Source of the DNA: Novosphingobium fuchskuhlense
GTDB taxonomy: Bacteria > Pseudomonadota > Alphaproteobacteria > Sphingomonadales > Sphingomonadaceae
Assembly (NCBI RefSeq): GCF_001519075.1
Contig: NZ_KQ954245.1
Location: forward strand, 597,552 to 661,551
Reading direction: 5' to 3'
DNA length: 64,000 nt
The first letter of the stretch is position 1; each line of letters opens with the position of its first letter. A program made the translations under genes and the position numbers. Under the pieces are notes generated by a model. That model did no database searches and was not told where the DNA came from. It worked only from the letters and a program-made list of their open reading frames with translations. This document shows, in pieces, positions 19,350-29,807 of this stretch.

Positions 19350-19979
19350 TCAGCCTTCTGCCTGCGCGATCGCTGCCACAAGCGCCCTGACGCCTTCGGC
19401 TTCATCTCCGCCCCAGACCGCATTGCTGACGGCCAGGAAATCCGCTCCCGCCGCGACCAGCGGCCCGCAGTTTCCTGCCGTGATGCCGCCGATGGCCACG
19501 CAGGGCAGTTCGAACAGCCGCGACCACCACTGCAGCAGTTCGGGTTCTGCCACGTGCTTGGTGTCCTTGGTCGCGCTCGGGAAGAATGCGCCAAAGGCGA
19601 CATAGTCGGCCCCCGCCTCGCCCGCTTCCATCGCGAGGTGGCGGCTGGCGTGGCAGGTCACGCCGATCTGCGCCGCCTTGCCAAGCCGCGCCCGCGCATC
19701 GGCGACCGAGCCGTCGTCCTGCCCCAGATGCACCCCGTCCGCGCCAAGCCGCTTGGCCAGCGCGATCGAGTCGTTGACGATGAACGCAACATCGCGGTCC
19801 GCGCAGATCCGCTGCAGCGGCTCGGCCAGACGCGCCGCGTCATGCTCGGGCACGTGCTTCACGCGAAACTGGAACGCCGCAACCGGCCCCGCATCAAGCG
19901 CGCGGGCAAGCCGGTCAGGGAACGGGCCGCCCACATCGAGCGGCGAGATCAGGTAGAGCTGGGTGGCAAGATCGGACAT
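19350..19979 (-). CDS. thiE: Thiamine-phosphate synthase
   Basis: ThiE joins the pyrimidine and thiazole moieties to make thiamine phosphate. The 209-residue TIM-barrel protein has AFQFRVKH, FIVNDSIALAKRLGADGVHLGQDD (diphosphate and pyrimidine site) and the C-terminal VAIGGITAGN plus GADFLAVSNAVWGG. Length is typical. It is the last gene of the minus-strand tkt-gap-MOSC-pgk-fba-thiE row, about 200 bp after fba and separated from it by a palindromic repeat. Its product feeds thiamine diphosphate to transketolase and to the PDH and BCKDH enzymes encoded in the same window. No TPP riboswitch is visible upstream. Confidence 0.94.
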   Translation of the reverse strand: MSDLATQLYLISPLDVGGPFPDRLARALDAGPVAAFQFRVKHVPEHDAARLAEPLQRICADRDVAFIVNDSIALAKRLGADGVHLGQDDGSVADARARLGKAAQIGVTCHASRHLAMEAGEAGADYVAFGAFFPSATKDTKHVAEPELLQWWSRLFELPCVAIGGITAGNCGPLVAAGADFLAVSNAVWGGDEAEGVRALVAAIAQAEG

Positions 19980-20056
19980 GCGCGGGCCTTAGCGAGCGAT
20001 GCGGATCAGAGCAAATGGGGGCCTATAACCGCCCCCGACCGTCCCCACCAAAAGCC

Positions 20057-20142
20057 TCGTCATTGCGAGGAGCGTAGCGACGAAGCAATCCAGAGCCCGA
20101 TGCAAAAACGCTCTGGATTGCTTCGCTTCGCTCGCAATGACG
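20057..20142. repeat. Palindromic intergenic repeat, copy 2
   Basis: CGTCATTGCGAGGAGCG... with inner GAAGCAATCCAGAG pairs with CTCTGGATTGCTTCG...CTCGCAATGACG. It is nearly identical to the copy at 17197, but in inverted order of the two slightly different arms, and lies between thiE and fba. Confidence 0.85.
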
Positions 20143-20178
20143 AAGGTTCTGGTCAAGACGTCGCGGTGCGCTGTGCCC

Positions 20179-21075
20179 TCAGGCCGTCTTCACCGTCGAA
20201 CCGCGATGGATCTCGTCGATTGCCGCGCCAAGCGAGGCGTCGAACTCGGCATCCGACATCTGCGCGCGCAGATCTTCCAGCAGCGCGCGGCTGAAGCTGG
20301 CGATGATGCCGTTGTTCTTCGCAAGCTCGACGCAGGCTTCCGGCCGCTTGTACCCACCCGAAAGCGCCACAACGCGCAGCACGCGCGGATGCGCCACCAG
20401 AGGATCGAACGTGCCTGGCACCACCGGAAGCGAGAGCTTGAGCATGACCTCTTCGCCCTCGGCGAGCGTATCGAGGTGCTTGAGCGTCTCTTCGAGCAGG
20501 ATCGCGTCGCACTTCGCGCGCGTCTCGCTCTTGATGTTCACTTCGGGCTCGATGATCGGCATCATGCCATGCGAAAGCACCTGACGACCGACCTCGAACT
20601 GCTGCGCAACCACGGCGGCAATGCCCTCGCGGTTGGCCGAGTTGATCACCGAGCGCTCTTTCGTGCCGAACACGCCGAGCGCCTTGGAACGCGCCAGCAG
20701 CGCGTCCAGCGTCGGCATCGGCTTCATCAGTTGCACGCCGTTCGCCTCGTCCTCGAGGCCCTTGTCGATCTTGATGAACGGCACCACGCCCTTGGCAATC
20801 AGCGCGGCGGGCACCGGCGTGCCGTCAACATCGCCGTCCATCGTGCGTTCGAACAGGATCGCGCCGATCACCTTCTCCCCGGTAAACGCCGCCGAGCGGA
20901 TGATCCGAGCGCGCATGGCGTGGATCAGGCCGAACATTTCCTCGTCGTTGCTCCAGGCACCGGCTTCGATGCCATAGCCGGCCAGCGCCTTGGGCGTGGA
21001 CCCGCCGCTCTGGTCCAATGCCGCGATAAATCCCTGTCCAGCAGCGATCTTGGACTTCATCTCGGCATAGTTCAT
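20179..21075 (-). CDS. fba: Fructose-bisphosphate aldolase, class I
   Basis: The 298-residue enzyme cleaves fructose-1,6-bisphosphate by a Schiff-base mechanism. It matches the bacterial class I aldolase family: GFIAALDQSGGSTPKAL near the N-terminus, ILFERTMDG, PFIKIDKGLEDE, and IIEPEVNIKS. KLSLP in the C-terminal half is the probable region of the Schiff-base lysine, and LSGGYKRPEAC follows it. There is no zinc-binding class II signature. The ATG at 21075 gives the normal start; the longer open frame upstream is not coding. It lies about 105 bp after pgk in the glycolytic row, where many relatives instead carry a class II enzyme. Confidence 0.93.
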   Translation of the reverse strand: MNYAEMKSKIAAGQGFIAALDQSGGSTPKALAGYGIEAGAWSNDEEMFGLIHAMRARIIRSAAFTGEKVIGAILFERTMDGDVDGTPVPAALIAKGVVPFIKIDKGLEDEANGVQLMKPMPTLDALLARSKALGVFGTKERSVINSANREGIAAVVAQQFEVGRQVLSHGMMPIIEPEVNIKSETRAKCDAILLEETLKHLDTLAEGEEVMLKLSLPVVPGTFDPLVAHPRVLRVVALSGGYKRPEACVELAKNNGIIASFSRALLEDLRAQMSDAEFDASLGAAIDEIHRGSTVKTA

Positions 21076-21180
21076 GGCAGGTCTCTCACGGCTCGTGCAT
21101 TCGTATGCGCGGCCCCATAAAGCGGTTCCTTCCGCACTGCAATATAGCGGCACCGCCTTGGCGCGTTTTATTCGGTCGGG

Positions 21181-22377
21181 TTACCCCTCGAGCGCGGCCA
21201 CACCCGGAAGCACCCGGCCTTCCATCCATTCGAGGAAGGCCCCGCCCGCGGTCGAAACATACGAGAAATCGCCCGCCACACCGGCATGGCTCAGCGCCGC
21301 CACGGTATCGCCGCCGCCAGCCACGGAAACCAGCGAACCCTCGCGGGTCAGCGCCGCCGCGGTGCGCGCCAGCGCCACCGTAGCAGTGTCGAAAGGAGGC
21401 GTCTCGAACGCGCCCATCGGCCCGTTCCAGACCAGAGTCCGGCAGACCTTGAGCACGTCGGCCAGTGCCTCGGTCGCGGCGGGCCCCACGTCGAGGATCA
21501 TCTCGTCGGCGGCCACTTCATGCACGTTGCAGGTGCGCAAGGAGGGCGGATTGGCAGCGAATTCCTTCGAGACCACCACGTCATAGGGCAGATGCACCGT
21601 GCAGCCCGAAGCGTCCGCCGCATCGAGGATCGCCTCGGCGGTCGGTGCCAGATCATGCTCGCACAGCGACTTGCCGACATCGACCCCGCGCGCGGCAAGG
21701 AACGTGTTGGCCATGCCGCCGCCGATGATCAGGTGATCCACCTTGCCCACCAGATGCTTCAGCACATCGAGCTTGGAGGAAACCTTGGCCCCGCCGACCA
21801 CGGCCGCCACAGGCCGCTCCGGCTCTCCCAGCGCCTTGCCCAGCGCTTCCAGTTCCGCTTGCATCGAGCGGCCCGCATAGGCCGGCAGCACGTGCGCCAG
21901 CCCCTCGGTCGTCGCGTGCGCGCGGTGCGCGGCGGAAAAGGCGTCATTCACATAGATGTCGGCGTTCGCGGCAATCGCCTTGACCAGTTCGGGATCGTTC
22001 TTTTCCTCGCCCTTCCAGAACCGTGTGTTTTCAAGGCAGGCAATGCCGCCCTCGGGCAGGATGCCGACGACCTGCTGCACCACCGGCCCGGCGATTTCGG
22101 AAACGAACATCACCTCGCGGCCCAGCACCTGCTCGACCGCGCCGATCACCATGCTCAGCGACTGGGTGGAAACCCGCTCGCCCTTGGGCCGGCCGAAGTG
22201 CGCGAGCAGCAGCACCTTGGCGCCCTTGTCGGCGAGTTCGAGGATCGTCGGCTTGGCGGCCTGGACGCGGGTATCGTCGGTCACCGCACCGTCCTGCATG
22301 GGCAGGTTGAGGTCGACCCGCACCAGCACGACCTTGCCGCGCACGTCACCGATCTGGTCCAGCGTCTTGAAGCTCAT
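21181..22377 (-). CDS. pgk: Phosphoglycerate kinase
   Basis: Transfers phosphate between 1,3-bisphosphoglycerate and ADP. The 398-residue sequence shows the family signature [16 protein letters not shown] near the start, [36 protein letters not shown], and the nucleotide-binding C-terminal [16 protein letters not shown]. Full length. Its ATG overlaps the stop of the MOSC gene (ATGA, 4 nt), so its translation is probably coupled to that unexpected upstream gene and through it to gap. Confidence 0.97.
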   Translation of the reverse strand: MSFKTLDQIGDVRGKVVLVRVDLNLPMQDGAVTDDTRVQAAKPTILELADKGAKVLLLAHFGRPKGERVSTQSLSMVIGAVEQVLGREVMFVSEIAGPVVQQVVGILPEGGIACLENTRFWKGEEKNDPELVKAIAANADIYVNDAFSAAHRAHATTEGLAHVLPAYAGRSMQAELEALGKALGEPERPVAAVVGGAKVSSKLDVLKHLVGKVDHLIIGGGMANTFLAARGVDVGKSLCEHDLAPTAEAILDAADASGCTVHLPYDVVVSKEFAANPPSLRTCNVHEVAADEMILDVGPAATEALADVLKVCRTLVWNGPMGAFETPPFDTATVALARTAAALTREGSLVSVAGGGDTVAALSHAGVAGDFSYVSTAGGAFLEWMEGRVLPGVAALEG

Positions 22378-22847
22378 TTCTCGATCCTCACTTCATCGCC
22401 CAGGGCAATTTCGCCCTCGCTGATCACGCGCCCGCAAACCCCGCCGCGCCAGTCTGGCGTCAGCGCCAGACGCAGGCCGTCGCGCAAGGCGTCCATCCGG
22501 CTGCACGGATCGCATTCGCAGCGAACCTCGATGCGCAGGCTCTGGCCGATCGCGATCACCTTGCCCGGCTCGCGCGGCAGGCGTATCCCCGAAACCAGCA
22601 GGTTGGCCCGCCGGTCGGACCAGGCAAGGCCGTCCGCCGCACTGCCAAGTTCATCCAAAGCCGCAGCCCAGCTCTCGGCCTCGATCACGGTGATCTGCCG
22701 GTTGCCCTTCTTGCCTTCGGGCACCTTGCCCCGGCAATCTCCTTCGAGCCCCTTGTCAGGGGTGACGAGGGCGCGGTCCAGCGTCTCCATCGGCCCGCGG
22801 GACACCTTGTGCCGGGCAATCCCGTCAAGCCGTCCCGCGGGTCCCAT
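22374..22847 (-). CDS. MOSC-domain protein
   Basis: The 157-residue protein consists of one MOSC domain: residues about 1-45 ([23 protein letters not shown]), then [24 protein letters not shown] and CRVSI-like C-terminal strands. A conserved Cys is present in ECDPCSRMD. Families with this fold (MOCO sulfurase C-terminal, YiiM) use molybdenum cofactor or detoxify N-hydroxylated compounds; the fold alone does not tell which. It sits 3 nt after gap and overlaps pgk, an unusual insertion within a glycolytic operon. Confidence 0.88.
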   Translation of the reverse strand: MGPAGRLDGIARHKVSRGPMETLDRALVTPDKGLEGDCRGKVPEGKKGNRQITVIEAESWAAALDELGSAADGLAWSDRRANLLVSGIRLPREPGKVIAIGQSLRIEVRCECDPCSRMDALRDGLRLALTPDWRGGVCGRVISEGEIALGDEVRIEK

Positions 22848-22850
22848 GGC

Positions 22851-23858
22851 TCAGAGCAGCCCGCCCATCACGCCGGCCGTATCGACCATGCGGTTGGAGA
22901 AGCCCCACTCGTTGTCGTACCACGACAGCACGCGCACCAGCTTACCGTCGATCACGGCCGTTTCCAAGCTGTCGATGGTCGAGCTGTGCGAATCGTGGTT
23001 GTAGTCGATCGAGACCAGCGGCTCGTCGCTGAAGCCCAGCACGCCCTTGAGCGCGCCTTCCGACGCGGCCTTGAGCAGTGCGTTGACTTCTTCCTTGGTC
23101 GTGTCGCGCGCGGGCTGGAAGGTCAGGTCCACCACCGAAACGTTGGGCGTCGGCACGCGGATGGCGGAGCCGTCGAGCTTGCCCTTCAGTTCCGGCAGCA
23201 CTTCACCCACCGCGCGGGCCGCGCCCGTCGTGGTCGGGATCATGCTCATCGCCGCCGCACGCGCGCGGCGCGGATCGTCGTGGATCTGGTCGAGGATCTT
23301 CTGGTCGTTGGTATAGGCATGCACCGTGGTCATCAGCCCGCGCACGATGCCGATCTCGTCGTTCAGCACCTTGGCGAACGGCGCGAGGCAGTTGGTGGTG
23401 CACGAAGCGTTCGAGACGATGGTGTGCTCGGCCGTCAGCTTGTCGTGGTTCACGCCGTAGACGACGGTGAGGTCCACGTTCTTCCCCGGCGCCGAGATCA
23501 GCACCTTCTTCGCGCCCGCCGCAATGTGCTTCGCGCACGATCCGCGGTCGGTGAAGAAGCCGGTGCATTCCAGCACGATATCAATGCCCTGCGCGCCATG
23601 CGGCAGGTTTGCGGGGTCGCGCTCGGCGGTCACCGCGATGCGCTTGCCGTTGATGACGAGATCGCTGCCATTGACTTCGACCGTGCCCGAAAACGCGCCA
23701 TGCACGCTGTCGCGCTTGAACAGCAGTGCATTGGCCTTGGCGCTGGCGAGGTCGTTGATCGAAACCAGCTCCAGTCCGCAGTCCGGCCGCTCCAGAATGG
23801 CGCGCGCCACATTGCGCCCGATGCGCCCGAACCCGTTGATCGCAACCTTGGTCGCCAT
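22851..23858 (-). CDS. gap: Glyceraldehyde-3-phosphate dehydrogenase
   Basis: Oxidises glyceraldehyde-3-phosphate to 1,3-bisphosphoglycerate. The 335-residue protein has NAD fold [18 protein letters not shown] (Asp favours NAD+), the active-site [12 protein letters not shown] (Cys153), and the substrate-binding Arg-rich C-terminal half ([19 protein letters not shown]). The upstream gap to tkt is 128 bp and carries a degenerate palindromic repeat. The gene heads the gap-MOSC-pgk group. Confidence 0.97.
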   Translation of the reverse strand: MATKVAINGFGRIGRNVARAILERPDCGLELVSINDLASAKANALLFKRDSVHGAFSGTVEVNGSDLVINGKRIAVTAERDPANLPHGAQGIDIVLECTGFFTDRGSCAKHIAAGAKKVLISAPGKNVDLTVVYGVNHDKLTAEHTIVSNASCTTNCLAPFAKVLNDEIGIVRGLMTTVHAYTNDQKILDQIHDDPRRARAAAMSMIPTTTGAARAVGEVLPELKGKLDGSAIRVPTPNVSVVDLTFQPARDTTKEEVNALLKAASEGALKGVLGFSDEPLVSIDYNHDSHSSTIDSLETAVIDGKLVRVLSWYDNEWGFSNRMVDTAGVMGGLL

Positions 23859-23888
23859 TGTAGAACTCCTTCCTAGCTGTCCGTTATC

Positions 23889-23975
23889 ACCCTCGCCTTT
23901 GCGAGGAGCGAGGCAACGAAGTAATCCAGAGCGTCACGCTGCTCCGCCTCGAATTGCTGTGCGCCCCGCCCGCGC
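23889..23975. repeat. Degenerate palindromic repeat, copy 3
   Basis: The left arm TTTGCGAGGAGCGAGGCAA and CGAAGTAATCCAGAGCG resemble the arms of copies 1 and 2, and the right half (CTCGAATTGCTGTGC) is diverged, so the palindrome no longer folds completely. It lies between tkt and gap. Confidence 0.6.
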
Positions 23976-23986
23976 AGACGAAGAAC

Positions 23987-25966
<1,980 letters not shown>

Positions 25967-26118
25967 TCCTGTGCCTTCACTCCTGCGGCAAAGGCCGCAA
26001 CTACCGCCGATTCGGCAGCGGGCTCTCTTTGGGAGCGGCACCCCGTAGCGTCAAGGTTGGGGAAAGCAGGCCTCATCCCGGCTTGCGAGGCTAGGCAATT
26101 GTGCTAGCGACATGCTTC

Positions 26119-26322
26119 ATGACGACCGACGCGCAGGAAACCCCGCTCGATGCGGCGCTCGACAGGATCGAGCAGGCGATTGCCCGGCTCGAGGCTGCCG
26201 TCGCCGCTGCTCCCGCTCCGGCCGAAGTGGCCGAACTGCGCAGCCGACACCGCAAGCTCAAGGAACGGGTGAGCCAGGAAATCCAGCAGCTCGACCTGCT
26301 GCTGGCCAATCTCCCGCAATGA
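26119..26322 (+). CDS. Small coiled-coil protein upstream of ZapA
   Basis: The 67-residue protein MTTDAQETPLDAALDRIEQ... is almost entirely helical: heptads run through DAALDRIEQAIARLEAAV, AEVAELRSRHRKLKERV and QEIQQLDLLLANL. Its size, charge pattern and place just before zapA recall small coiled-coil cell-division accessory proteins, but I can show no homology and assign no function. An in-frame GTG at 26101 would add six residues; I prefer the ATG at 26119. zapA follows after 19 nt on the same strand. Confidence 0.72.
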   Translation: MTTDAQETPLDAALDRIEQAIARLEAAVAAAPAPAEVAELRSRHRKLKERVSQEIQQLDLLLANLPQ

Positions 26323-26341
26323 TCCGGACGGGACGCAGCGC

Positions 26342-26662
26342 ATGACCAACGTGAACCTGACGATCGGCGGCCGTCCCTACACCGTCTCCGCACCGGACGG
26401 CGAGGAATCGCATATCGAGATGCTGGGCCGCATGGTCGGCGAGCGGGTCGCTCAAGGCGGCGGCGGCCCGGCGCAAAGCGAGACGCGCATGCTCCTGTTT
26501 GCCGCCCTGATGCTGGCCGACGAACTGCACGAGCTCCACCGCCAGATGCCCCCGCCCCGGGAGGAAGCGCCGGAACCGGCCGCCGACGTCCTGGCGCGGA
26601 TCGAAAGCCTCGCCGCCCGCGTCGAGAAGCTCGCCGCGCATCTTGAGGAACCGGCTACTTGA
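26342..26662 (+). CDS. zapA: Cell division protein ZapA
   Basis: ZapA bundles FtsZ filaments. The 106-residue protein has the ZapA N-terminal domain (MTNVNLTIGGRPYTVSAPDG, HIEMLGRMVGERV) and a long C-terminal helix (ETRMLLFAALMLADELHELH, then VLARIESLAARVEKLAAHLE) that forms the coiled coil. Length is typical. The stop codon at 26660-26662 overlaps the -35 element of the following 6S RNA. Confidence 0.93.
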   Translation: MTNVNLTIGGRPYTVSAPDGEESHIEMLGRMVGERVAQGGGGPAQSETRMLLFAALMLADELHELHRQMPPPREEAPEPAADVLARIESLAARVEKLAAHLEEPAT

Positions 26663-26687
26663 GAAAGCCGTGCGTGTTCCCTAGATA
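26659..26687 (+). promoter_or_regulatory. Sigma-70-type promoter of 6S RNA
   Basis: TTGAGA (26659-26664) is separated by exactly 17 nt from TAGATA (26682-26687). The predicted start, 5-7 nt further on, coincides with the base of the 6S closing stem. The -35 element includes the zapA stop codon. Confidence 0.7.
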
Positions 26688-26691
26688 GGGA

Positions 26692-26851
26692 TCGACGGGT
26701 ACTGCCCGGCACGTGCCACATGAAATCCCTGAGGCTATAAGCAAATCCTTGGGGGCTGTCCCTGCCCGGGCCCTGGCCCCGGTATATGGTCCCCACCTGA
26801 CGTGAACGCGTCAGAGGATTCTCCTGGAAACGACCCATGGTGGTCCCGTCA
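26692..26851 (+). ncRNA. ssrS: 6S RNA
   Basis: 6S RNA mimics an open promoter and sequesters housekeeping RNA polymerase. The sequence between zapA and the 5-formyltetrahydrofolate cyclo-ligase gene folds as expected. A closing stem joins GACGGGTACTGCC (from 26694) with GGTGGTCCCGTC (ending 26850), 12 pairs including G-U. Long GC-rich arms lead to a CTGACG/CGTCAG hairpin in the 3' half (about 26799-26816). The ssrS-fau linkage is well known in proteobacteria, and the size of about 160 nt is typical. The exact 3' end is uncertain, since no T-rich terminator is visible. Confidence 0.83.
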
Positions 26852-26889
26852 CCCCCGGCACGCGGCCTCTACCAGAAGCGAGAGCGAAG

Positions 26890-27477
26890 ATGAGCGCAGA
26901 ACCCGCGGCCGCCAAGGCCGCCCTGCGAAAGGCCTTGCGCAAGGCACGGCGCGAACATGTCGCCGCACTCGATCCGCGCGTGAAAGCCCTGCTGTTCAAG
27001 CGACCGCCCGCCGCGCTCGGCGCGATGGTTCCGCCCGGTGCCATCGTCGGGCTCTACGCCGCCATCGGCGAGGAAGCCCCCACGGGCGCCTATGCACGGC
27101 ATTTCCATGAAGCCGGCCACAAGGTCGCGATGCCATGGTTCGCCGCCCGCGAAGAGCCGATGGCGTTCCGCCACTGGGCTTCCCCGCATCTTGATGGCCT
27201 GATGGAACCCGGCCCCTATGGCGCGCCGCAGCCCTTCGCCGATGCCGCTGCGCTGGAGCCGGACGTGCTCTTCGTTCCCCTTGTCGGCTTCACCGCCTCC
27301 GGCATGCGCCTGGGGCAAGGTGGCGGTCATTATGATCGCTGGCTGGAAAAGTACCCGAACGTCCCGGCCATCGGCCTCGCGTGGGACAGCCAGCTCGCCG
27401 AAGACCTGCCCACCGAGGCGCATGACAGGCCGCTTGCCGCGGTGGTAACGCCCACGCGGCTATACGGCCCCTTCTGA
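26890..27477 (+). CDS. fau: 5-formyltetrahydrofolate cyclo-ligase
   Basis: This ATP-dependent enzyme converts 5-formyl-THF to 5,10-methenyl-THF. The 195-residue protein has a basic N-terminal helix (KAALRKALRKARREHVAAL), VGLYAAIGEEAPT, DVLFVPLVGFTASGMRLGQG and the substrate/ATP motif GQGGGHYDRWL. Length is typical. It lies directly downstream of 6S RNA and may be translated from a longer 6S read-through transcript, as in other bacteria (known arrangement; not shown here). Confidence 0.94.
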   Translation: MSAEPAAAKAALRKALRKARREHVAALDPRVKALLFKRPPAALGAMVPPGAIVGLYAAIGEEAPTGAYARHFHEAGHKVAMPWFAAREEPMAFRHWASPHLDGLMEPGPYGAPQPFADAAALEPDVLFVPLVGFTASGMRLGQGGGHYDRWLEKYPNVPAIGLAWDSQLAEDLPTEAHDRPLAAVVTPTRLYGPF

Positions 27478-27488
27478 ACGGACGCACG

Positions 27489-27713
27489 ATGGACGAACCT
27501 GAAACCTACAAGCCGACCTGGCGCAAACCGTTCGGCATCCTCGCGCTGATCCTCGCCCTGTTCGGCTATGCGCTGATCGTGGCGGGGCTTTCCGGCCCCA
27601 TTGGCAAGATGCCGGTCATCGCGCAGATGCTGGTCTATGTGATTCTCGGCACCGTCTGGCTTCTACCACTGCGGCGCTTCCTGATCTGGATGGAAACCGG
27701 CCGCTGGGGTTGA
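27489..27713 (+). CDS. DUF2842 inner-membrane protein
   Basis: The 74-residue protein has two hydrophobic helices (GILALILALFGYALIVAGL and VIAQMLVYVILGTVWLLPL) connected by a short loop, and ends with RRFLIWMETGRWG, which matches the short alphaproteobacterial DUF2842 family. Function unknown. It starts 11 nt after fau and is probably on the same transcript. The palindrome TTTTCCGGAAAA lies just after its stop. Confidence 0.85.
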   Translation: MDEPETYKPTWRKPFGILALILALFGYALIVAGLSGPIGKMPVIAQMLVYVILGTVWLLPLRRFLIWMETGRWG

Positions 27714-27758
27714 TTTAAAACGATTTTCCGGAAAACCAAAAATAGCCGTTCAAGGGCG

Positions 27759-27787
27759 TTGACAGCCTGCAACTCCTCCCATAAATG
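27759..27787 (+). promoter_or_regulatory. Promoter for tRNA-Asp
   Basis: A consensus TTGACA (27759-27764), a 17-nt spacer and TAAATG (27782-27787) lie 17 nt before the mature tRNA. Confidence 0.75.
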
Positions 27788-27804
27788 CGGCGCTCCCAAG
27801 GCGA

Positions 27805-27881
27805 GCGGGTGTAGCTCAGTTGGTTAGAGTATCGGCCTGTCACGCCGAGGGTCGCGGGTTCAAGTCCCGTCACTCGCGCCA
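27805..27881 (+). tRNA. tRNA-Asp (anticodon GTC)
   Basis: A complete cloverleaf: acceptor GCGGGTG pairs with CACTCGC, D arm GCTCAGTTGGTTAGAGT, anticodon loop CTGTCAC with anticodon GTC between CGGC-type stems, T arm GCGGG-TTCAAGT-CCCGT, discriminator G and encoded CCA. Confidence 0.97.
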
Positions 27882-27913
27882 TTGGGAAATCGGTCAGGGA
27901 ACCGAAATCGATC

Positions 27914-27940
27914 AAGGCACCCTCGGGTGCCTTTTTCTTT
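27914..27940 (+). terminator. Rho-independent terminator after tRNA-Asp
   Basis: The stem AAGGCACC/GGGTGCCTT with loop CTC is followed by TTTTTCTTT, 32 nt after the tRNA. Confidence 0.85.
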
Positions 27941-28058
27941 GCCAGTCTGTCATGCGCGGCGGCGGGCTGCGCAAAACCCTTCATTAACCAAATTTTATAG
28001 GCCTCCATGCCAAACCCTCCGAAACGGCGCAGGGCGCGCCGAGGGGGTTCTTGAAGTC

Positions 28059-28535
28059 ATGTACAAGGCGGTCCTTCCCGCGATGATCGTCGTCGGCGCC
28101 ACGAGCGCGGCGCTGATGCCCGGAGCGGCCCATGCCGCCGCGGGCATGCAATTTGCGAGCGACGTGTTCGTCGAACGCTTCCAGCCCGCACCCGGCGGCC
28201 GCACCGCGCGCATTCTCGAACGCGCGGACCAGCTCCGCCCCGGCGACAGGGTGATCTTCGTGGTCAACTGGTCGGGCCGCAAAGATGGTGGCTTCACCGT
28301 CACCAATCCGCTGCCCCGCACCATCGCCTTCGCCGGCGCCACTGATGAAACGCAGGAAGTCTCGGTCGATGGCGGCCGCACCTGGGGCGCGCTCGAAGCC
28401 CTCACCGTGCACGATGCCGCAGGACGCGCCCGCCCTGCCCATGCCGAGGACGTCACGCACCTGCGCTGGCGCATCCCCGCCCCGCAAGCGCTTGCTGGCG
28501 CCGGCCAGATGACCTGGCGCGGCGTGGTGCGCTAA
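28059..28535 (+). CDS. Exported protein of unknown function, beta-rich
   Basis: The 158-residue protein begins with a signal peptide (MYKAVLPAMIVVGATSAALM...AHAA). The mature part contains ERADQLRPGDRVIFVVNWSG, NPLPRTIAFAG and EVSVDGGRTWGALEAL, a pattern resembling the DUF11-type beta-sandwich of secreted surface proteins, but the match is weak. It has no Cys. It converges on the bkd E2 gene with a 4-nt overlap of their ends. Role unknown. Confidence 0.7.
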   Translation: MYKAVLPAMIVVGATSAALMPGAAHAAAGMQFASDVFVERFQPAPGGRTARILERADQLRPGDRVIFVVNWSGRKDGGFTVTNPLPRTIAFAGATDETQEVSVDGGRTWGALEALTVHDAAGRARPAHAEDVTHLRWRIPAPQALAGAGQMTWRGVVR

Positions 28536-29803
28536 TCCGCCAGCAGTAGCACCGGCATCTCGATCAGCCGCTTCAGCGACTGCACGAAGCTCGCCGCATC
28601 CCAGCCATCGACCACGCGGTGATCGCAGCTGATCGAGATGTTCATCAGCTTGCGTTTGGCCACGCGCTCGCCGCCCATACCATCGGGCACGAACATCGGC
28701 CGCTCGACAATTCGGTTGGGGCCGATGATCGCGACTTCCGGCCGGTTGATGACGGGCGTCGTCGCCACCCCGCCCAGCGCGCCCAATGACGTCACCGTGA
28801 TCGTCGAGCCCGAAAGCTCGGCAGGGGTCGCTGTCCCTCTGCGCGCCGCTTCGGCAAGCCGTGCGATCTCATTGGCCAGCTGCCACAGGTTCCTGTCCTG
28901 CGCATCGCGGATCACCGGCACCATCAGCCCGCCGGGCGTCTGCGTCGCCATGCCCAGATGCACTGCGCCATGCCGCATGACCACGCCCGCCTCATCGTCA
29001 TAGCGCGCGTTGAGCATCGGGAAATCGGGCAGCGTCTTGCAGATGGCCGTGATCAGCAGCGGCAGCATCGTCAGCTTGGGCTTAGCCTCCCGCGCCGCGT
29101 TGAGCTGCGCGCGCATATCCTCGAGCGCGGTGACGTCGCATTCCTCCACATAGGTGAAATGCGGAATATGCCGCTTCGCCGCCGCCATGTTCTCGGCAAT
29201 CCGGCGCCTGAGCCCGATAACCTTGACCGCCTCGTCCTTGCGCGCCGCGCCTGCCGGCCGATACCCGCCGCCCGCATTGTAGGCGAGGAACTGGTCCAGA
29301 TCAGCATGGCGCACACGGCCTTCTTCCGAAGGCTTCACCTCGGCCAGATCAATCCCCAGCGCCTCGGCCCGCGCCCGAACGGCAGGGCTGGCGAGAACCT
29401 TGGCCGCATGAACAAACGGCGCTGGCTCTTCGGACTTCCCTTCAATCGGCGCAGGCGCTGTCTCGGCGACCGGAACCACATCCACCACCCCATCGGCATG
29501 CGCGGAGCCTGCCGAAGGACCTGACGCCACCTCGGCAGCAGCAGCATCCGCGCCCACATCCCCCTCGGTCTCGATCACCACCAGGGGCGATCCGATCGCG
29601 ATCACGTCGCCCACATCGCCCGCAATCGCAATGATCCGACCCGAAACCGGGCTTTCCATCTCGACCGTCGCCTTGTCGGTCATCAGATCGGCCACCCGGC
29701 CATCCTCGGTCACCATATCGCCTACAGCCACATGCCAGGCGACAATCTCGGCCTCGGCGATCCCTTCGCCGATATCGGGCAGGCGGAACGTGAAAGTACC
29801 CAT
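28532..29803 (-). CDS. bkdB: Branched-chain 2-oxoacid dehydrogenase E2, lipoamide acyltransferase
   Basis: E2 core of the complex that oxidises the 2-oxoacids of Leu, Ile and Val. The 423-residue protein has a lipoyl domain with LMTDKATVEME (lipoyl Lys), a subunit-binding domain (VLASPAVRARAEALGIDLA, EGRVRHADLD) and the acyltransferase domain ending with ISCDHRVVDGWDAASFV (catalytic His and Asp). The lipoyl motif and position after E1alpha/E1beta point to BCKDH and not PDH. It starts 4 nt after E1beta. No E3 gene is in the operon. Confidence 0.92.
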   Translation of the reverse strand: MGTFTFRLPDIGEGIAEAEIVAWHVAVGDMVTEDGRVADLMTDKATVEMESPVSGRIIAIAGDVGDVIAIGSPLVVIETEGDVGADAAAAEVASGPSAGSAHADGVVDVVPVAETAPAPIEGKSEEPAPFVHAAKVLASPAVRARAEALGIDLAEVKPSEEGRVRHADLDQFLAYNAGGGYRPAGAARKDEAVKVIGLRRRIAENMAAAKRHIPHFTYVEECDVTALEDMRAQLNAAREAKPKLTMLPLLITAICKTLPDFPMLNARYDDEAGVVMRHGAVHLGMATQTPGGLMVPVIRDAQDRNLWQLANEIARLAEAARRGTATPAELSGSTITVTSLGALGGVATTPVINRPEVAIIGPNRIVERPMFVPDGMGGERVAKRKLMNISISCDHRVVDGWDAASFVQSLKRLIEMPVLLLAD

Positions 29804-29807
29804 CGCG

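Noticed and set aside
19980..20178. TPP riboswitch upstream of thiE
   Set aside because: I looked for the CUGAGA and GAUC-type cores on the minus strand before thiE and found only the palindromic repeat.
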